A stretch of DNA of 64,000 nt, from positions 9,329,261 to 9,393,260 of the forward strand of contig NC_019866.2 of NCBI RefSeq assembly GCF_002234675.1. Direction: 5' to 3'. Positions 1 to 12,500 of the stretch are shown here, one piece after another. A model generated the notes under the pieces. That model ran no database searches. It worked only from the letters and a program-made list of their open reading frames with translations, and was not told the origin of the DNA. A program made the translations under genes and the position numbers. Source of the stretch: Oryzias latipes (Eukaryota > Chordata > Actinopteri > Beloniformes > Adrianichthyidae). Numbering within the stretch: the first letter of the stretch is position 1; every line of letters begins with the position of its first letter.

Positions 1-3000
1 AACGGAGTGCGGCCTCCAACTCCTGATTCGCACGTTCAGCTTGGCCGTTAGATTGGGGGTGGTATCCTGAGGTCAGGCTTACCGTGGCGCCAAGAGCAGA
101 GCAAAAAGAACGCCAAACCTGGGACACGAACTGGGGTCCCCGGTCTGAAACAATGTCTGTGGGTATCCCGTGATGCCTGAAGACCTGGTGAACTAGAACG
201 TCAGCCATTTCGGTGGCCGTTGGAAGTTTAGGTAGGGGAATGAACTGAACGGCTTTGGAAAAACGATCGATTACGGTGAGAATAACTGTATTACCTTGGG
301 AAGGAGGTAACCCAGTGACGAAGTCTAATGCGAGGTGGGACCAAGGGCGCCCGGCGATGGGCAGAGGGTGGAGGAGGCCGGCGGGAGGTGAATTGGAGGA
401 CTTAGATCTGGCACACACCGTACAGGCGGCGACGAACTCCCTGGTATCCTGCTCCATGGAAGGCCAGAAAAACCTGCGTTTAATGAGATTTAGAGTCCTT
501 TGGACACCCCCATGGCAGGATACCCGGGACGCGTGCCCCCACACCAGGACATCGGAACGGAGTGAGGAGGGAACATACAGAGTGTTAGCGGGGGGAGGAG
601 GATGGTCGGGTTCTTCACCTTGGGCCTGCTGGACACGAGTCTCGATATCCCAGGTGAGGTTACCAATGACACATGTGGGGGGTATGATGGGAACCGCCTC
701 ATGATGATCGTGGGCGCTGAATATTCGCGAGAGGGCATCAGGTTTTACATTGCGACTACCGGGACGATATGTGATGGTGAAAGTGAAGCGATCGAAGAAA
801 AGACACCAACGGGCCTGACGAGAGTTAAGGCGTTTAGCTGTACGGAGATAAGCTAGGTTTTTATGGTCGGTCCATACAATGAAGGGATGCTCAGCCCCCT
901 CAAGCCAATGACGCCACTCCTCCAGCGCGAGCTTAATGGCAAGGAGTTCGCGGTTGCCCACGTCATAATTTTGTTCCGCGGGGGAAAGTTTACGCGAGAA
1001 AAAGGCGCATGGCTTGAGTTTGCCTGTGGTGTCTTCACGTTGAGAAAGGACGGCTCCGACCCCAGAATCGGAGGCGTCAACCTCCACGATAAATTGACGT
1101 CGCGGGTCGGGTTGTATTAGAATAGGAGCAGTGACGAACATTCTCTTTAGGGTCTCAAAGGCATTTTGAGCCTCTGGGCTCCAAATGAACGGTTGATTGA
1201 TGGACGTGAGTCTGGTGAGAGGGGCGGCGAGACTGCTATAGTTCCGAATGAACCTTCGATAAAAATTAGCGAAACCAAGGAAACGTTGCAATTGTTTACG
1301 TGAGCTGGGAGTCTCCCATTCAGCGACTGCAGAGACCTTTGCCGGATCAGGACGGATGTTGCCGGCTTCAATAATAAAACCGAGAAAGGAAACGGTGGAG
1401 ACATGAAATTCACACTTCTCGGCTTTAACAAAAAGTCGGTTCTCTAGGAGACGTTCGAGAACCTGGCGTACGTGGAAGGTGTGGAGTTCAGAATTAGGTG
1501 AATAAATGAGAATGTCGTCGAGATAGACAAAAACAAATCTATTAAGAAAGTCACGGAGGACGTCATTGACTAGGTGTTGGAAGACTGCTGGGGCGTTAGT
1601 GAGCCCAAAGGGCATCACCAAATACTCAAAATGCCCAAGCGGGGTGTTAAACGCAGTCTTCCATTCGTCCCCCTCCTTCATGCGAACCAGGTGATACGCG
1701 TTACGGAGATCCAATTTCGAAAACACACGCGCTTCCTGAACAGAGTCTAAGGCGGAGCTGATGAGTGGCAGGGAGTATTTGTTTTTAACAGTGATTTGGT
1801 TTAACTCACGGTAGTCGATGCAAGGGCGCAGGGTCTTGTCTTTCTTCTGGACGAAGAAAAACCCTGCGCCGACGGGAGAGGATGAGGGGCGAATATGACC
1901 TGAGGCGAGAGACTCGTGAATGTATTTCTCCATAGCGAGCTTTTCTGGACCGGACAGATTAAATAAATGGCCCTTGGGAAGGGTGGCGCCCTTTAGTAGC
2001 TCGATGGAGCAGTCGTAAGGTCGGTGAGCGGGTAAGGCACCCGCCTTACTTTTGCTAAAAACAGCCTTGAGGTCGTGATAACAAGGGGGTACCTTGGAGA
2101 GGTCGATTTCTTCTGGAGTGGAATAATGATCAGGGGGAACCGCGGGGATGGCGGAGCGGAGGCAGTTGGCGAGACAGTGAGTGCTCCAGTTGGTGATGTG
2201 ATGGTTCACCCAGTCGAACTGAGGGTTGTGACGGCGTAGCCATGGAAATCCTAGAATGACAGGAGACTGAAGAGATTGCATGATATAGAATTGGGCGACT
2301 TCATGGTGATTGCCGGAGGTGATGAGATGTACCGGCTTGGTGCGGTGGGTGATGCGTGTGAGTAGCTGGCCACCCAGGCCTGCCGCTTTGACAGGGTGAT
2401 CCAGCGGTTCAATGGGGAGACTGAGCTTGGACACCAGTAGACAGTCAATAAAACTCTGTTCAGCTCCAGAGTCGATGAGAGCTCGACATTCATGTGTGCG
2501 AGATTGATGAAGTAATTTGACAGGTACATAAAGGAAATTACTTTCCTGATTAGCAGTAGGTGAAGCCTCCCGCGGCCTGTCTTCTAACGGGGGGGCTCTT
2601 GAGTTTAACCGCAGCGTGCATTGTTGTACATGGTGACCAGATTGACCACAATAAAAACAGGTACCCTCCTCCTTGCGTCTGCGTCGCTCCTCAGGGGTGA
2701 GTTGGGAATGACCGATCTGCATCGGTTCCTCTAAGGAGCGGCTGATGTTTTCTCGTGGGTGGAAGGAAGATGGTTCTGACCTGGGAAGCTGAGGGGCAGA
2801 GTTAGTAGTGGTCTTCTTTTCAGAACGAGTACGTTCAACCTGTCGTTCCCGAAGCCGCACATCCGAACGTAGGGCCGCAGTGACCAGCTCCTCGAAGGTG
2901 CGAGCCTCGGGCTGTAAACATAGATGGTCTTTGATTTGGTCGTTCAACGACTGGTAAAAAATCCCTTTAAGGGCAATGTCCGGCCAACCAGCCTCTACCG

Positions 3001-3610
3001 CTAGGATACGAAAGTCAATGAGGTGATCACTTACAGATCGGCTGTATTGTTTTAACCCCAGAAGGCGGCGAGTAGCCTCCTCTGCTTTGCGGGGTTGGTC
3101 GAAGACCAGGCGAAACTCCCTGATGAAGCGTTCAAAAAGCATTTGGAAAATGGGGTTAGCTGATAAATAGGCTTGGGCCCATTGAAGGGCCTTACCTCGT
3201 AAGGAGTTAACTATCAGCGTTATTTTACAGTGGTCTGCGTGGTAGTACCGCGGGGCCTGCTGAAAAATTAACTGACACTGCAGCAAAAAGCCACCACAAG
3301 CGCTTACATCACCATGGAAGGGCTCTGGTTGCAGACGAAAGTTTTCCTGGGTCCATAACGTGGTGGCTTGGTGGGAGCTCCCGGCTGCGGAGGCTGAGGA
3401 AGTTGAGCTGGAGTTAGTTGACTGCTGGCTGGTTAGTTCAACCAGAGCTTGAGAGATGCTATCCAAGCGGTGAAACAGATCTTGCTGTGCAGATGCCATC
3501 TGGTGGAGAGTTTCAGCTTGACGGCTGAGGGCTGCGCCTTGATGCGTGACGGCGAGGCGGAGTCCCTCCGGGTCAGCTGGGTCTGGGCGTTGGCCAGTTT
3601 GTTCTGTCAT
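1..3610 (-). CDS. Ty3/gypsy retrotransposon Gag-Pol polyprotein (partial, runs off the left edge)
   Basis: Reading the minus strand from the ATG at 3610 gives an open frame with no stop to position 1 (about 1203 codons). Landmarks in order: a Gag region with a PEPFHGD-type motif; a CCHC zinc knuckle ([14 protein letters not shown]) at residues 318-331; an aspartic protease DSGA at about 380; reverse transcriptase YLDD at 696-699; an RNase H Asp (DASDSG) at about 845; the integrase zinc-finger region from His 1026; and an integrase core with D1096, D1156 and E1192, giving DD35E spacing. Gag and Pol share one frame with no frameshift. Domain order RT-RNaseH-IN is that of Ty3/gypsy (Metaviridae). 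The Gag style resembles fish sushi-like chromoviral elements; a chromodomain would lie off-window. The lack of breaks implies a young, perhaps still competent copy. The subfamily is inferred. Confidence 0.95.
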   Translation of the reverse strand, partial: MTEQTGQRPDPADPEGLRLAVTHQGAALSRQAETLHQMASAQQDLFHRLDSISQALVELTSQQSTNSSSTSSASAAGSSHQATTLWTQENFRLQPEPFHGDVSACGGFLLQCQLIFQQAPRYYHADHCKITLIVNSLRGKALQWAQAYLSANPIFQMLFERFIREFRLVFDQPRKAEEATRRLLGLKQYSRSVSDHLIDFRILAVEAGWPDIALKGIFYQSLNDQIKDHLCLQPEARTFEELVTAALRSDVRLRERQVERTRSEKKTTTNSAPQLPRSEPSSFHPRENISRSLEEPMQIGHSQLTPEERRRRKEEGTCFYCGQSGHHVQQCTLRLNSRAPPLEDRPREASPTANQESNFLYVPVKLLHQSRTHECRALIDSGAEQSFIDCLLVSKLSLPIEPLDHPVKAAGLGGQLLTRITHRTKPVHLITSGNHHEVAQFYIMQSLQSPVILGFPWLRRHNPQFDWVNHHITNWSTHCLANCLRSAIPAVPPDHYSTPEEIDLSKVPPCYHDLKAVFSKSKAGALPAHRPYDCSIELLKGATLPKGHLFNLSGPEKLAMEKYIHESLASGHIRPSSSPVGAGFFFVQKKDKTLRPCIDYRELNQITVKNKYSLPLISSALDSVQEARVFSKLDLRNAYHLVRMKEGDEWKTAFNTPLGHFEYLVMPFGLTNAPAVFQHLVNDVLRDFLNRFVFVYLDDILIYSPNSELHTFHVRQVLERLLENRLFVKAEKCEFHVSTVSFLGFIIEAGNIRPDPAKVSAVAEWETPSSRKQLQRFLGFANFYRRFIRNYSSLAAPLTRLTSINQPFIWSPEAQNAFETLKRMFVTAPILIQPDPRRQFIVEVDASDSGVGAVLSQREDTTGKLKPCAFFSRKLSPAEQNYDVGNRELLAIKLALEEWRHWLEGAEHPFIVWTDHKNLAYLRTAKRLNSRQARWCLFFDRFTFTITYRPGSRNVKPDALSRIFSAHDHHEAVPIIPPTCVIGNLTWDIETRVQQAQGEEPDHPPPPANTLYVPSSLRSDVLVWGHASRVSCHGGVQRTLNLIKRRFFWPSMEQDTREFVAACTVCARSKSSNSPPAGLLHPLPIAGRPWSHLALDFVTGLPPSQGNTVILTVIDRFSKAVQFIPLPKLPTATEMADVLVHQVFRHHGIPTDIVSDRGPQFVSQVWRSFCSALGATVSLTSGYHPQSNGQAERANQELEAALR

Positions 3611-3636
3611 GACGTCGTGGACGTGGCAGACCCAGT

Positions 3637-4198
3637 TGCTGAAACCCGGAAGTAAACTCTCGACCAGAAATAGTTTGTAAAGAGTATTTAATTCTCCAGG
3701 GGCTTTACAGAGTCTCCAAGGGAGCGTAGCTTGAGAAATCTTTGGATGACGCTTTGACGTCCCAGGAGCGCGGCGGACCGTGGAACCTGAGGAGCGTAAT
3801 GTGGGGGAGCCGAGGACGGCGTGACCAACTTGAGGTGGAGCAGGACGCCGAGGACGGCGGGATCGATGTGGAGCGAGGCGTGGGCGCCGAGGACGGCGGG
3901 ACCAGCGTGGAACGTGGAGAGGAGCTCAACCGCGGGAACCAGCATGACCAGTGGGAGATGAACCTGAAGGTGAGTACAAGCGAGGTTAGTAACAACGTGA
4001 CTTGACAAGGTTTAGAGAATACTAAAGGGCCAGACATAAGCACCGGAGTAAGTATAACAAACTGGCGCTGGATACTGGAGAAGACAACCCTTATGAAGGC
4101 AGGCAGGAGATGAGGAGATGCAGGACAGCTGGTTCCAATCAGCAGAGCAGGAGCAGGAGTGCTGGGAGGGGGAGGTGGCTGACACAGCCACCATGACA
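3637..4198 (-). mobile_element. Putative 5' LTR of the Ty3/gypsy element
   Basis: On the minus strand this block begins TGTCATGG at 4198 and ends AGCA at 3637, so it is bounded by TG...CA. It stops 26 nt before the Gag-Pol start codon, leaving a short leader beginning ACTGGGTCTGCC that would hold the primer-binding site. Inside are three copies of a GC-rich unit containing CCGTCCTCGGC (near 3815, 3850 and 3889) and an ATTAAA-like poly(A) signal near the 3' end. The boundaries are inferred, because the partner LTR lies outside the window. A minus-strand open frame of 228 codons overlaps the LTR but has no recognisable domain. Confidence 0.6.
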
Positions 4199-7100
4199 GG
4201 ATGTTTGCTGCCACAGACACACAAAGAAAGGAAGCACATGCTGTTCTCATCACATTTACCCCACAAGGAATAAGCTCACTTGCCTCTTCAGTGCACTGCA
4301 AGATGTTTTTTCCACAATATCTCAGATTGTCACTCACAAATATTGTCATTTGACTTTTGTTCTCTTGTACAATCCATTTTTTTGTAAACATAATGTTCCT
4401 GAATGTATTTGACTCTGGATGTTTTAGAAAGGAAGCAACCTTTTAAGTGGTTTAACAGAGCTGTTTAGGATCCCTGCATGGTCTGACTCCCCCCCTAAGC
4501 CCGATCACTATAATTTCACCACCACATGCGCTGCAGGAGACTCAGATCTGAGACCTTGGAACACAGGATCTTCCTCCCACCTCTTCTCCGCAGCTGTCAC
4601 TGACACCTCACGGATGTCTTCATTCCAAGGATCTTGTTTTTTTTCTTTCCAGCTTGTGCCTCCTGCACGTCATGACACAAAATAAACATAAACACACACA
4701 AAAACAAAAAACACGCTAGAAATACAGCAAAATATGAAAATCCAAATGGTTTGGTATCTCTGATGACGAGGATACTTTCTTAGTTTTGTAAAAGATTTCA
4801 ATAAAAAATACGAGGTCAGTCTGTAACTTCTATGTTTTTAGTTCTTGTTTGAAGTGGTTTTTAGGGAAGAACGAAAACTTGTCGGTTAATCATTTTTTTC
4901 CAGAACTTATCTTAGTTCTTCTTATCCCAAAGCACGCAATAAGAATGTTAAAACAAGAAAACAACGCTTTTCAGATCTTATCAATTCTCTTACAACTGCT
5001 CTGGTAGATGCAGACACATTTCAAAACTTACAATGATGACTCAGTGGCCTTTAAACGTGCAAATACGGACACGTGTGTTATGCAGAGTTGTGTTTTATAA
5101 GGTAAACAAAATGGCAATCGTGATAAACAAGACACAAACAAGCTAAAACCTTTTTTCTTGAAAGAACTTTTGAGCAATTGAGTGTTTAGCAAACAAGATA
5201 AAAGCTATTTTCTAATCATTATTTGACTTTGAACTCTCATTAAAATGCACAAACAAGTTGGACTGCTATTTTAAGTTTTGAAATGTTCTGTTCATCAGAG
5301 AGAACAATACGATCATGCTATGCGACTGTGGTTACATTGAGTGCTTGTCAAAAGTTTAAACATCCCTACCCAGTCATTAACTTTGGAATGAAGGGGGTGT
5401 ACTTAAAGCAGTTCATTAACAATTTGTAATCTTGACATAAAAGTAATACAGGGAGGTGTTTTTCTGTGAACAAACAGCACATAAACATCCTGCTGGGTTC
5501 ACACTTTGAAAATGATCCCTGAATAGATTTCTACCCAGAGCTTCCTGTCAGGTCTGGATCAGATTTAGCTGAGAACTTATTGACTTTCAGAGTCAAGTAG
5601 GAGTACAAAGTTATGCAGTTCTAATAGTTGCAGTTGAAGCGCTCCTTGAGTGTCCTTATAAGAGCAGATTTAAAAATATGTAAGCGGTGAGGCTGAGGGA
5701 GTGAGCCTGAACTCGGGAATGCTAAAGACGCCATTAATCCCTTTTAATTCTATTAGGACTTGGACTTCAGCAGGATAAGAAACTGTTAAATGCCTTGAAG
5801 AGCCTCGGCAAAAAGCTCTCACTTTCTCTGCATCTTTGTGGAGGATGTTTTTCTTGCTTTCTGAGAGAAATTGACATTTTAAAAAAGATCTATGTTTTGA
5901 CATTTTAATTTTAAAGACTGTTTATGTGTCTGAACTCAGCTGATGTTGTCTTGCAGAGCCCACACATCCCTTGTTGGTACACAAAGAGGCAAAAGGTAAG
6001 CTACGTGTCTTCTCTTTCTGCAGTTATCAGCGTCGATTCGGATCAGAGCTTGCATTCGCCCTTTTTTCCCCCCACCTGACAGGTATCACAATCACAATCT
6101 TATCGAGGAATTCCCCTACAGCTGAAGCATAAGGAAGATAGAAAAAGCGGCTTTAATTTTCTTTCACAGTGAAGCATGGAGAAATTAATGGCTTTCACTT
6201 GTGGAGATAAGAGTTCAAAGAGCCCCTCATTCTAAATGAGTCCTGTGGTTCCACTTCCACTGTGTGCAGAATCACAGCAGTGTAAACAGTGGAGGCCTTT
6301 TGACACGACCCCGGTAATCTAAACACTGAGAATCTGCCTGTTCTTGTTGACTTCCATTCATTGTCATCTGGGCCACAGGGTTAGTAAAAGCACTCCGCAC
6401 TGACATAGTAAACGAGACGTCATGTTTGACGGGGTGTGTAAACTGAGCTCAGTGGAGCTTTACTCCAGTTCAGCTCACTCACACACACCTAAACTTAAGA
6501 CGATGACAATCAGAAAATAAACAGGAACCTGTCGCACAAGCACACGCACATACATTGGAATGAAGTGTGCCTCCTTAGTTACAATAAAAGAAAAGAAAAC
6601 ATAACTACGATCACATTCTTTCCAACGTTTGACACCCCACACCTATAACCCTGACTCTCCCCGCCACTCCATCTGTTCTGCCAGCTGCTGCTTGGCGCCT
6701 GCCTGTCAAGATGGCATCACTTTTCCTGCTCACACGCACGGTTATAACTAAGCCTCTCTTTCCTTTTCTTTCATTCTTTTTGTCTGATCTTGGCAGAGTT
6801 TTATTCTTTTGCTCAAGCCTGGATGTTAACTGCAAAGGGCAAAATAAAAATACCTCAGACGTCCCAACCTGTATCAGACTAAGCATCTCCATGGTAGCAC
6901 GACCCTCTGAAATGGCCCATCATGCTCCATTGCACTTGAAAAGGAGTGCAGAGAAAGGGAGAAAGTGAGGAAAAGCGTAAAAGGGGGAAAAAAAAGGGGA
7001 GAAGGAGGTGAGACTCAGCTGAAAGGGAGTTTGGAGAGTGCCAGAGTAAAAGCTTCCTGGTGCAAAAAATAGAAATTTTAGTGTTTACATCTGATTTCAG

Positions 7101-8271
7101 TCAGGATATCTTTTGCTCCTAGTGGGGCCTCGGAGCCCAAAAATGAAAAGTGGTTTACTGCCTGAGAACTGACAGTCAAGGGAAACAACAACATGGAAAA
7201 ACCATGAAAAAAAAGCAGTCTCAAGCTACTGTACATTCACACCGCTCTTGGCATTTATTTCCAATGAAATGTCTGTGTAAACATACATTTTGGACTCCTG
7301 CGTTCAAAACTCTTGCTTAGCTACGCAAGTTTCTACAACCGTTTCCAGGCTCTAGGTACAAGACGCGCGTTCAATGGATTAAACCATTGAACTTTAGACC
7401 AATCAGTGGATGGCGTCCCTTTCAATTCACAGAAGTGCCAATCATTTGAAAATTGATCGTGAAGGAGAAATTAATAATTATAGTTCATGCCCAGCCGGAC
7501 TTTTGTGCCACCAAGTCTTTCATATATCGGTATAGAGCTGTGAAAGAAAAAGCCAGAGCAAGAATCACCAAACCTTCACCAATTGACATGTTGCACCAAG
7601 CATTTTCGCTAATAGAAAAATAGTAATAGTAATAGCTAATAGTAAAAAGAAAAAGAATCCCCTTCCTGCTCCTGTGGTGTGCATCATATGCTAAACGTTT
7701 GTCACATTTTTTTAAAATACAACAAGAAGGGAACATATATTTATGAACAAAGCATTTCATAGGAAATGAAATCAACAAAATACCTCAAATTCTTTTCAGA
7801 AAGCACACAAACTCAAAGGAAGCCCTTGCAGCATTTCAGATTGAAGTGTTTGTTATGTTTTCTCAAAGGTTTTTCTGCATCCTGGTTGGGTGAGAAATTT
7901 GCACATTTTTGAAGAAACACAAAGAAGGAGTTTTTATGTTTCTATCAGAATTGTTGTTTTTTTTCTGCCAAATCCCACTCAACTGACTCTTACACATTGT
8001 AACAAGTCTTTGCTTGTCATTTCATAATGTTGTCATGAAACTTTTATTGCACAACAGTATTATTTTAGAAGACTGCTAACATTTCATTTTAAAAGACTTT
8101 TAATATTACTGTTAGACAGGATTGGACATTTTCTTTTTATAAAATAAAAATGTGCAGAAGAAGTGTAAAATATTCAACATTCACTTTAATGGTTTGGTTT
8201 TTTGAGTACAGTGGTTATTTTTGCCATTGCGGCATTCACAGACAAAACGAACGACAACTGGGAACACACAA

Positions 8272-8318
<47 letters not shown>

Positions 8319-9534
8319 CTTTTCTGATATCTTCTAATATCTGTGGCTCAGTCTAGTTGTTACAACAGAAACAGACAATGCATCAAAAACATAAAGACGC
8401 AAAAACTGTCCAAAACTTGGTACTAATACTTGAAATTCCGTGTGGTATATGAAATGACTATTTACATTCAGTTTGAATAAACCAAGAAGAAAAAAAGAGT
8501 GTATGAGTCTGACATTAGAGATAAACACTGATTAATCCAACTTGTGAGAAAATATATAATATTGATCATAATTACAAAGTTCCATTATCTATGTTCAAGT
8601 GCTATTAAGTACGGGTGCAGGAGGGCAGCTAGGTCACAGATATGCATCTCTTGCCAGAGTAGCATTAATCAAGCTGCGGCTCAGAGACCGGAGTACCGGG
8701 GCAAGAGTCAGAGGTTACAAAAATTCAGTCAAGCCTCCGTTTCTGAGACGCAGTGAAAGTGGTTAGTACAGAAGAGTGGCAGTGAATGGGGTCAGATTTC
8801 TTTCACTCACTGTTTCGATTACTCAAACAAGAATGATAGCATTGTATAACAGCTCAAATACTGCTTTTTTTCAGTGATTACACACACAGGTTACAGTTAA
8901 GTCAAAGTGTTGTAGGGCAGTCTGTTGAAGCCAGCTCCTGATGGTCATCTCTGCCAGATCTGATGAATTGTATAGAGCTGTCTTTGCATCTGAGATCCAA
9001 CGGTCTCAGCTCACAGCTGCTGCTTTTCCAGGCAGAGGAGAAAAAAAAAAAAAAAAAAAAAAGAAGAGCCTGGCATCTCATCACCCCAAACCAAGATGTG
9101 ATGAGTTGTGTGCTATGAAGGGTTGTTTTAAATAAATACCCTTCATAAAGGCCTCCACTCCTGAGGGGATTAGGATCAAACTGGAGACTTTCAACGTTAG
9201 CAGCTTCTAGAAATCCTCCTGAAATATAGACTCTTTTTCTACATACAAAACAACATTATTATGTAGTTCTTTTAAAAGGACGGGTTTCACGTACCGCCAA
9301 ATGTGCTTTTTCTCACATGTGAGTGTGTGACAATGTTACATGAACATATGTCTGCACGTGTGTCAATGTGACCAAAAATGTGTAAGCATGCATTAGATTG
9401 TACTGTCCTCCTCCTGGAATGATTCCCTTCTTTTCATATCTAAATTGTCTCGCTTTGCTATCTCCTACTCAGCCTTGCGTTGCAGTCCGTCTTTCCGGAA
9501 TATTCGGATTCCTGAAAAGATTTATGTCCACTTG
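4199..9534. other. Intergenic DNA and 3' flank of plpp2, no gene recognised
   Basis: AT-rich sequence with only short open frames on both strands, none with a recognisable domain or a convincing exon structure. It holds a long TA dinucleotide run (8277-8317) and a poly-A tract at about 9042-9062. The 3' UTR of the minus-strand plpp2 gene must lie immediately below 9535. An AATAAA on the minus strand (TTTATT at about 8043) is a possible distal poly(A) signal, but no transcript end can be fixed from sequence alone. Confidence 0.6.
8277..8317. repeat. (TA)n microsatellite
   Basis: Uninterrupted AT/TA dinucleotide run of about 40 bases downstream of plpp2. The open frame that reads through it (poly Ile-Tyr) is an artefact. 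Confidence 0.95.
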
Positions 9535-12500
9535 CTAGCACATGGTCTGCTGGCTGGACAGAGGACTCTCCAGGGACATGCTGGTGGGAGACAGACCTGG
9601 ACGAGTGCAGGGTTTAAACATGGAGGAGATGTAGAAAGCCTGCAGACACAAATGGAAGACATGTCAGGTAATGCATCCAAGCCGTACAAGCTGTCAGGTC
9701 ACTCACATTATAAAGGCTAAAGTGAGAAGTATCACCAATTATCATTTAAATTCATCAACAGAAAGCAGATAAAACAAACATGCATTTTTTGGACTACAGT
9801 GGACATACCACCCAGTATGCTGTGAGCGCCCCTTGGATGAAGCCTGTGAGGACGTCAGTCGGATGGTGGCGGTAGTCTGAAATGCGGCTCAGGCCCGTGT
9901 AGATGGCGATCATCACTAAAAGGAACTGCACTAGTGGTCGCAACAGTCGTGCTCCCCGCCACAACAACCGTGCCTGCAGGTAAAACTACAAAAATGAAGA
10001 CAGATATTGTCATCATCTCAGACGCTTATGAATTTATGTACCAGAATATTTGTTTGTTAATGTATGCCCTGCAAAGATAAAGATAAAGGAATGTTTGTGG
10101 CCACAAACAAGTTATGCAAATGAGAACCTTCTGGGGAAACAGGAGTATAATATGATTCAGGGAAGTTTGTTCATCTTCATCCCATACTTTATAGCACTAG
10201 GCGAAAGTTTTCCAGCAGGAAATCTGAGGTCACAGAGCAAGACTGATGCAGGTGCTCCATGAAGTCATTACATTTCTGTGTGGGCCCATCATTACTGCAA
10301 AGCGTACGGTCCTGCTGTGAAGCCATCCTTCGGCAGGTTGTGTCCAACCTGAGAACAGGTGTCATTCTACAGAGCAGCTGGTCACGATCCAGGTGGCACA
10401 TGTTTGGCTCTTCAGTATTCCTGCAGGCCACTGAATTAATAAGCAACAACCTATGGGTGAAGCTGTTTGTAATTGGGGTGTCTGTATGTGTGTGTGTTGA
10501 GGGGAAGGGCGATAGGGGCTTCATTGGTATGACAGAGGAGAGTAACTGAGTTACAAAGACTGAGGCCATCGGGTTTTTCAGGGCACATCTTCAGTTTTCA
10601 TCCTGGTTAATACTTTATATTAAGAAAATATGTTTTATTTTGGCTTCTTTAGCAAAAAAAAAAAAAGGATGGTTAAAGCCTGTAAAAAAAACAGTTCGCT
10701 TTTTAAGGTAAAATCTCTAGTCTTCTGGAAGCTATCTGTTTAGGATTAGCGATGGGAAACACACAAGGAATGTGAAACTTATGAATAAAAGCGTGCTTTT
10801 GTATCCCTCTAACTGTCACAAAGCATCCATGTCCAGTAGGCAGTACCGTTGGACAAAGATGGACAGAAGCGGGGGGTGAGAGTGGGGGGTGGGGGGTGAG
10901 AGGGTGTTTACGGCTAAAAGAAGCCTGTCCATCTCACAGCAGGCATAGTCAGCCCTCCACCCCATCCTCCAAATGAGCCCCACAACAAGGCCTCCTCTGT
11001 TTGCGGAGTCCCTTCATCTATTCATGCTCCATGTGGAAAACAGTTTCCCTCATTCTCTGTCAGCCCCCCCCCCCCCCCCCACCACCACCACCACCACCAC
11101 CACCATCTCTCTGTCTCACCAACTCTTTCAGTTTGAAGCAGGATGCCTGCAGAGAACTGCAACTCTCCAACGTCTCCTCCCTCACAATCAGGAGTGAGAG
11201 TATTCAACTGCACGTCCTAAGAGTTAGGTTTATTCAGCATAGTCAACAGTCAGACTGTGTTTTGTGGCCTGTAGGGTCCAGTGTGTGACATTCACATAGA
11301 ATGTGAAGGACGAGACGCAATATTTATCATCAAAAACTATTTCAGAAACAGCAAATATACGACATAAACCTTTTAAAGAAAATTGTTTTTTGGGTATAAA
11401 GGAAACTATGATTAGGATTGCGTTTCAGAGTATTTCTTTATTCACATCATTGTGAATCAGGAGCAGACGAAAAAAGGCCTTTAGAAAAAGGTTGTAGCTG
11501 TGAAGTCTAAAATCGGCTAGGTACAAGCTTCTGAAGCATTCTGATGCATTCACATTCAGACAAATGGATCGATGTACCTCTTAACTTTCCTCGTCTAAAC
11601 TAGCATCTTGTTTAAAAATGTAGCTCTGATTTTGCTTGCCATTTTTGCTGCACCAGTAATGTTAGGTTTGGGTTGTAAGCTAGCAGGATAGAATGTTAAC
11701 AGATGGATTATGGGAAATCGTGGCAGGATTACTCCATGCCAACAATTCCACCCCCACAAGTCAGAGGCAAATTTCTAATAAACTCCTGCTCTTCTCAGAA
11801 ACTTTGTCCTGGAAAAGATTGGTCGCTATTCGGCATATGCCGTTATACATACATACAGCGAATCAGCTTTTTACTAATTCACACAGGTGGTTTGACAGAG
11901 ATTTTTATGTCGGATGCCCTTCCTGACACAACCCTTTATGCTATTCGGGCTGGGGACCGACACAGGGGCCCCTTTGTATAGTAAGGCAGTAGCATGAAAG
12001 GTCTTTCCTAAGGACCCACGCTTGAAGTGAACTCTGGTTTCTTGTGCGCCACCCCTGCACCCAGCCAACTAAGCCATCCAGCTGCTGAAACTATGTTCTA
12101 GAAAATGACACAAGTTTTCTTATTTTGGCTTAAAAAAAGGCATAATCATAATGAAAGGACCACTGGGAACACCTTTAAAATTGATCAAAAGATGATGGGA
12201 GTGGGACTTCAAACTTAAGTAAGATTAAAATGTACTTAAATGCAACTTACCGACAGATAAAGCATGGTGTACATTGCAAAAGATGCGTGGCCTGAAAAAA
12301 ATGACTTCCTGTAAGAGAAGAGCATAATAAAAGCTAAAGGTTGCTTAATAACTGAACGGGTTAAGATAACATACACCCAACCCATAAATATGCACATCAT
12401 GAGGCAGAAAAATTCGCATGGACTCAAATATACCTCGCTTCCTCCACCATTTTCAGGTTTGTTTGTTTGCAGGTGATGTCGGGGACGTATTGTCCAGGAA

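Noticed and set aside
255-1431. Several plus- and minus-strand open frames of 75-149 codons
   Set aside because: They are shadows of the continuous Gag-Pol frame on the minus strand, which has no stop in the window.
3705-4391. 228-codon minus-strand open frame over the LTR
   Set aside because: It is proline/serine-rich from GC-rich tandem units of the LTR, crosses the putative LTR boundary at 4198 and has no recognisable domain.
8902-9084. Possible last exon of plpp2 after a long pyrimidine tract (minus strand)
   Set aside because: The sequence has no PLPP features. The true last exon at 9535-9639 begins AFYISSMF in the correct phase.
10973-11288. Proline/threonine-rich plus-strand frames and the Trp-rich minus frame
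   Set aside because: Translations of the poly-C and ACC tract; not spliced to any exon of plpp2.
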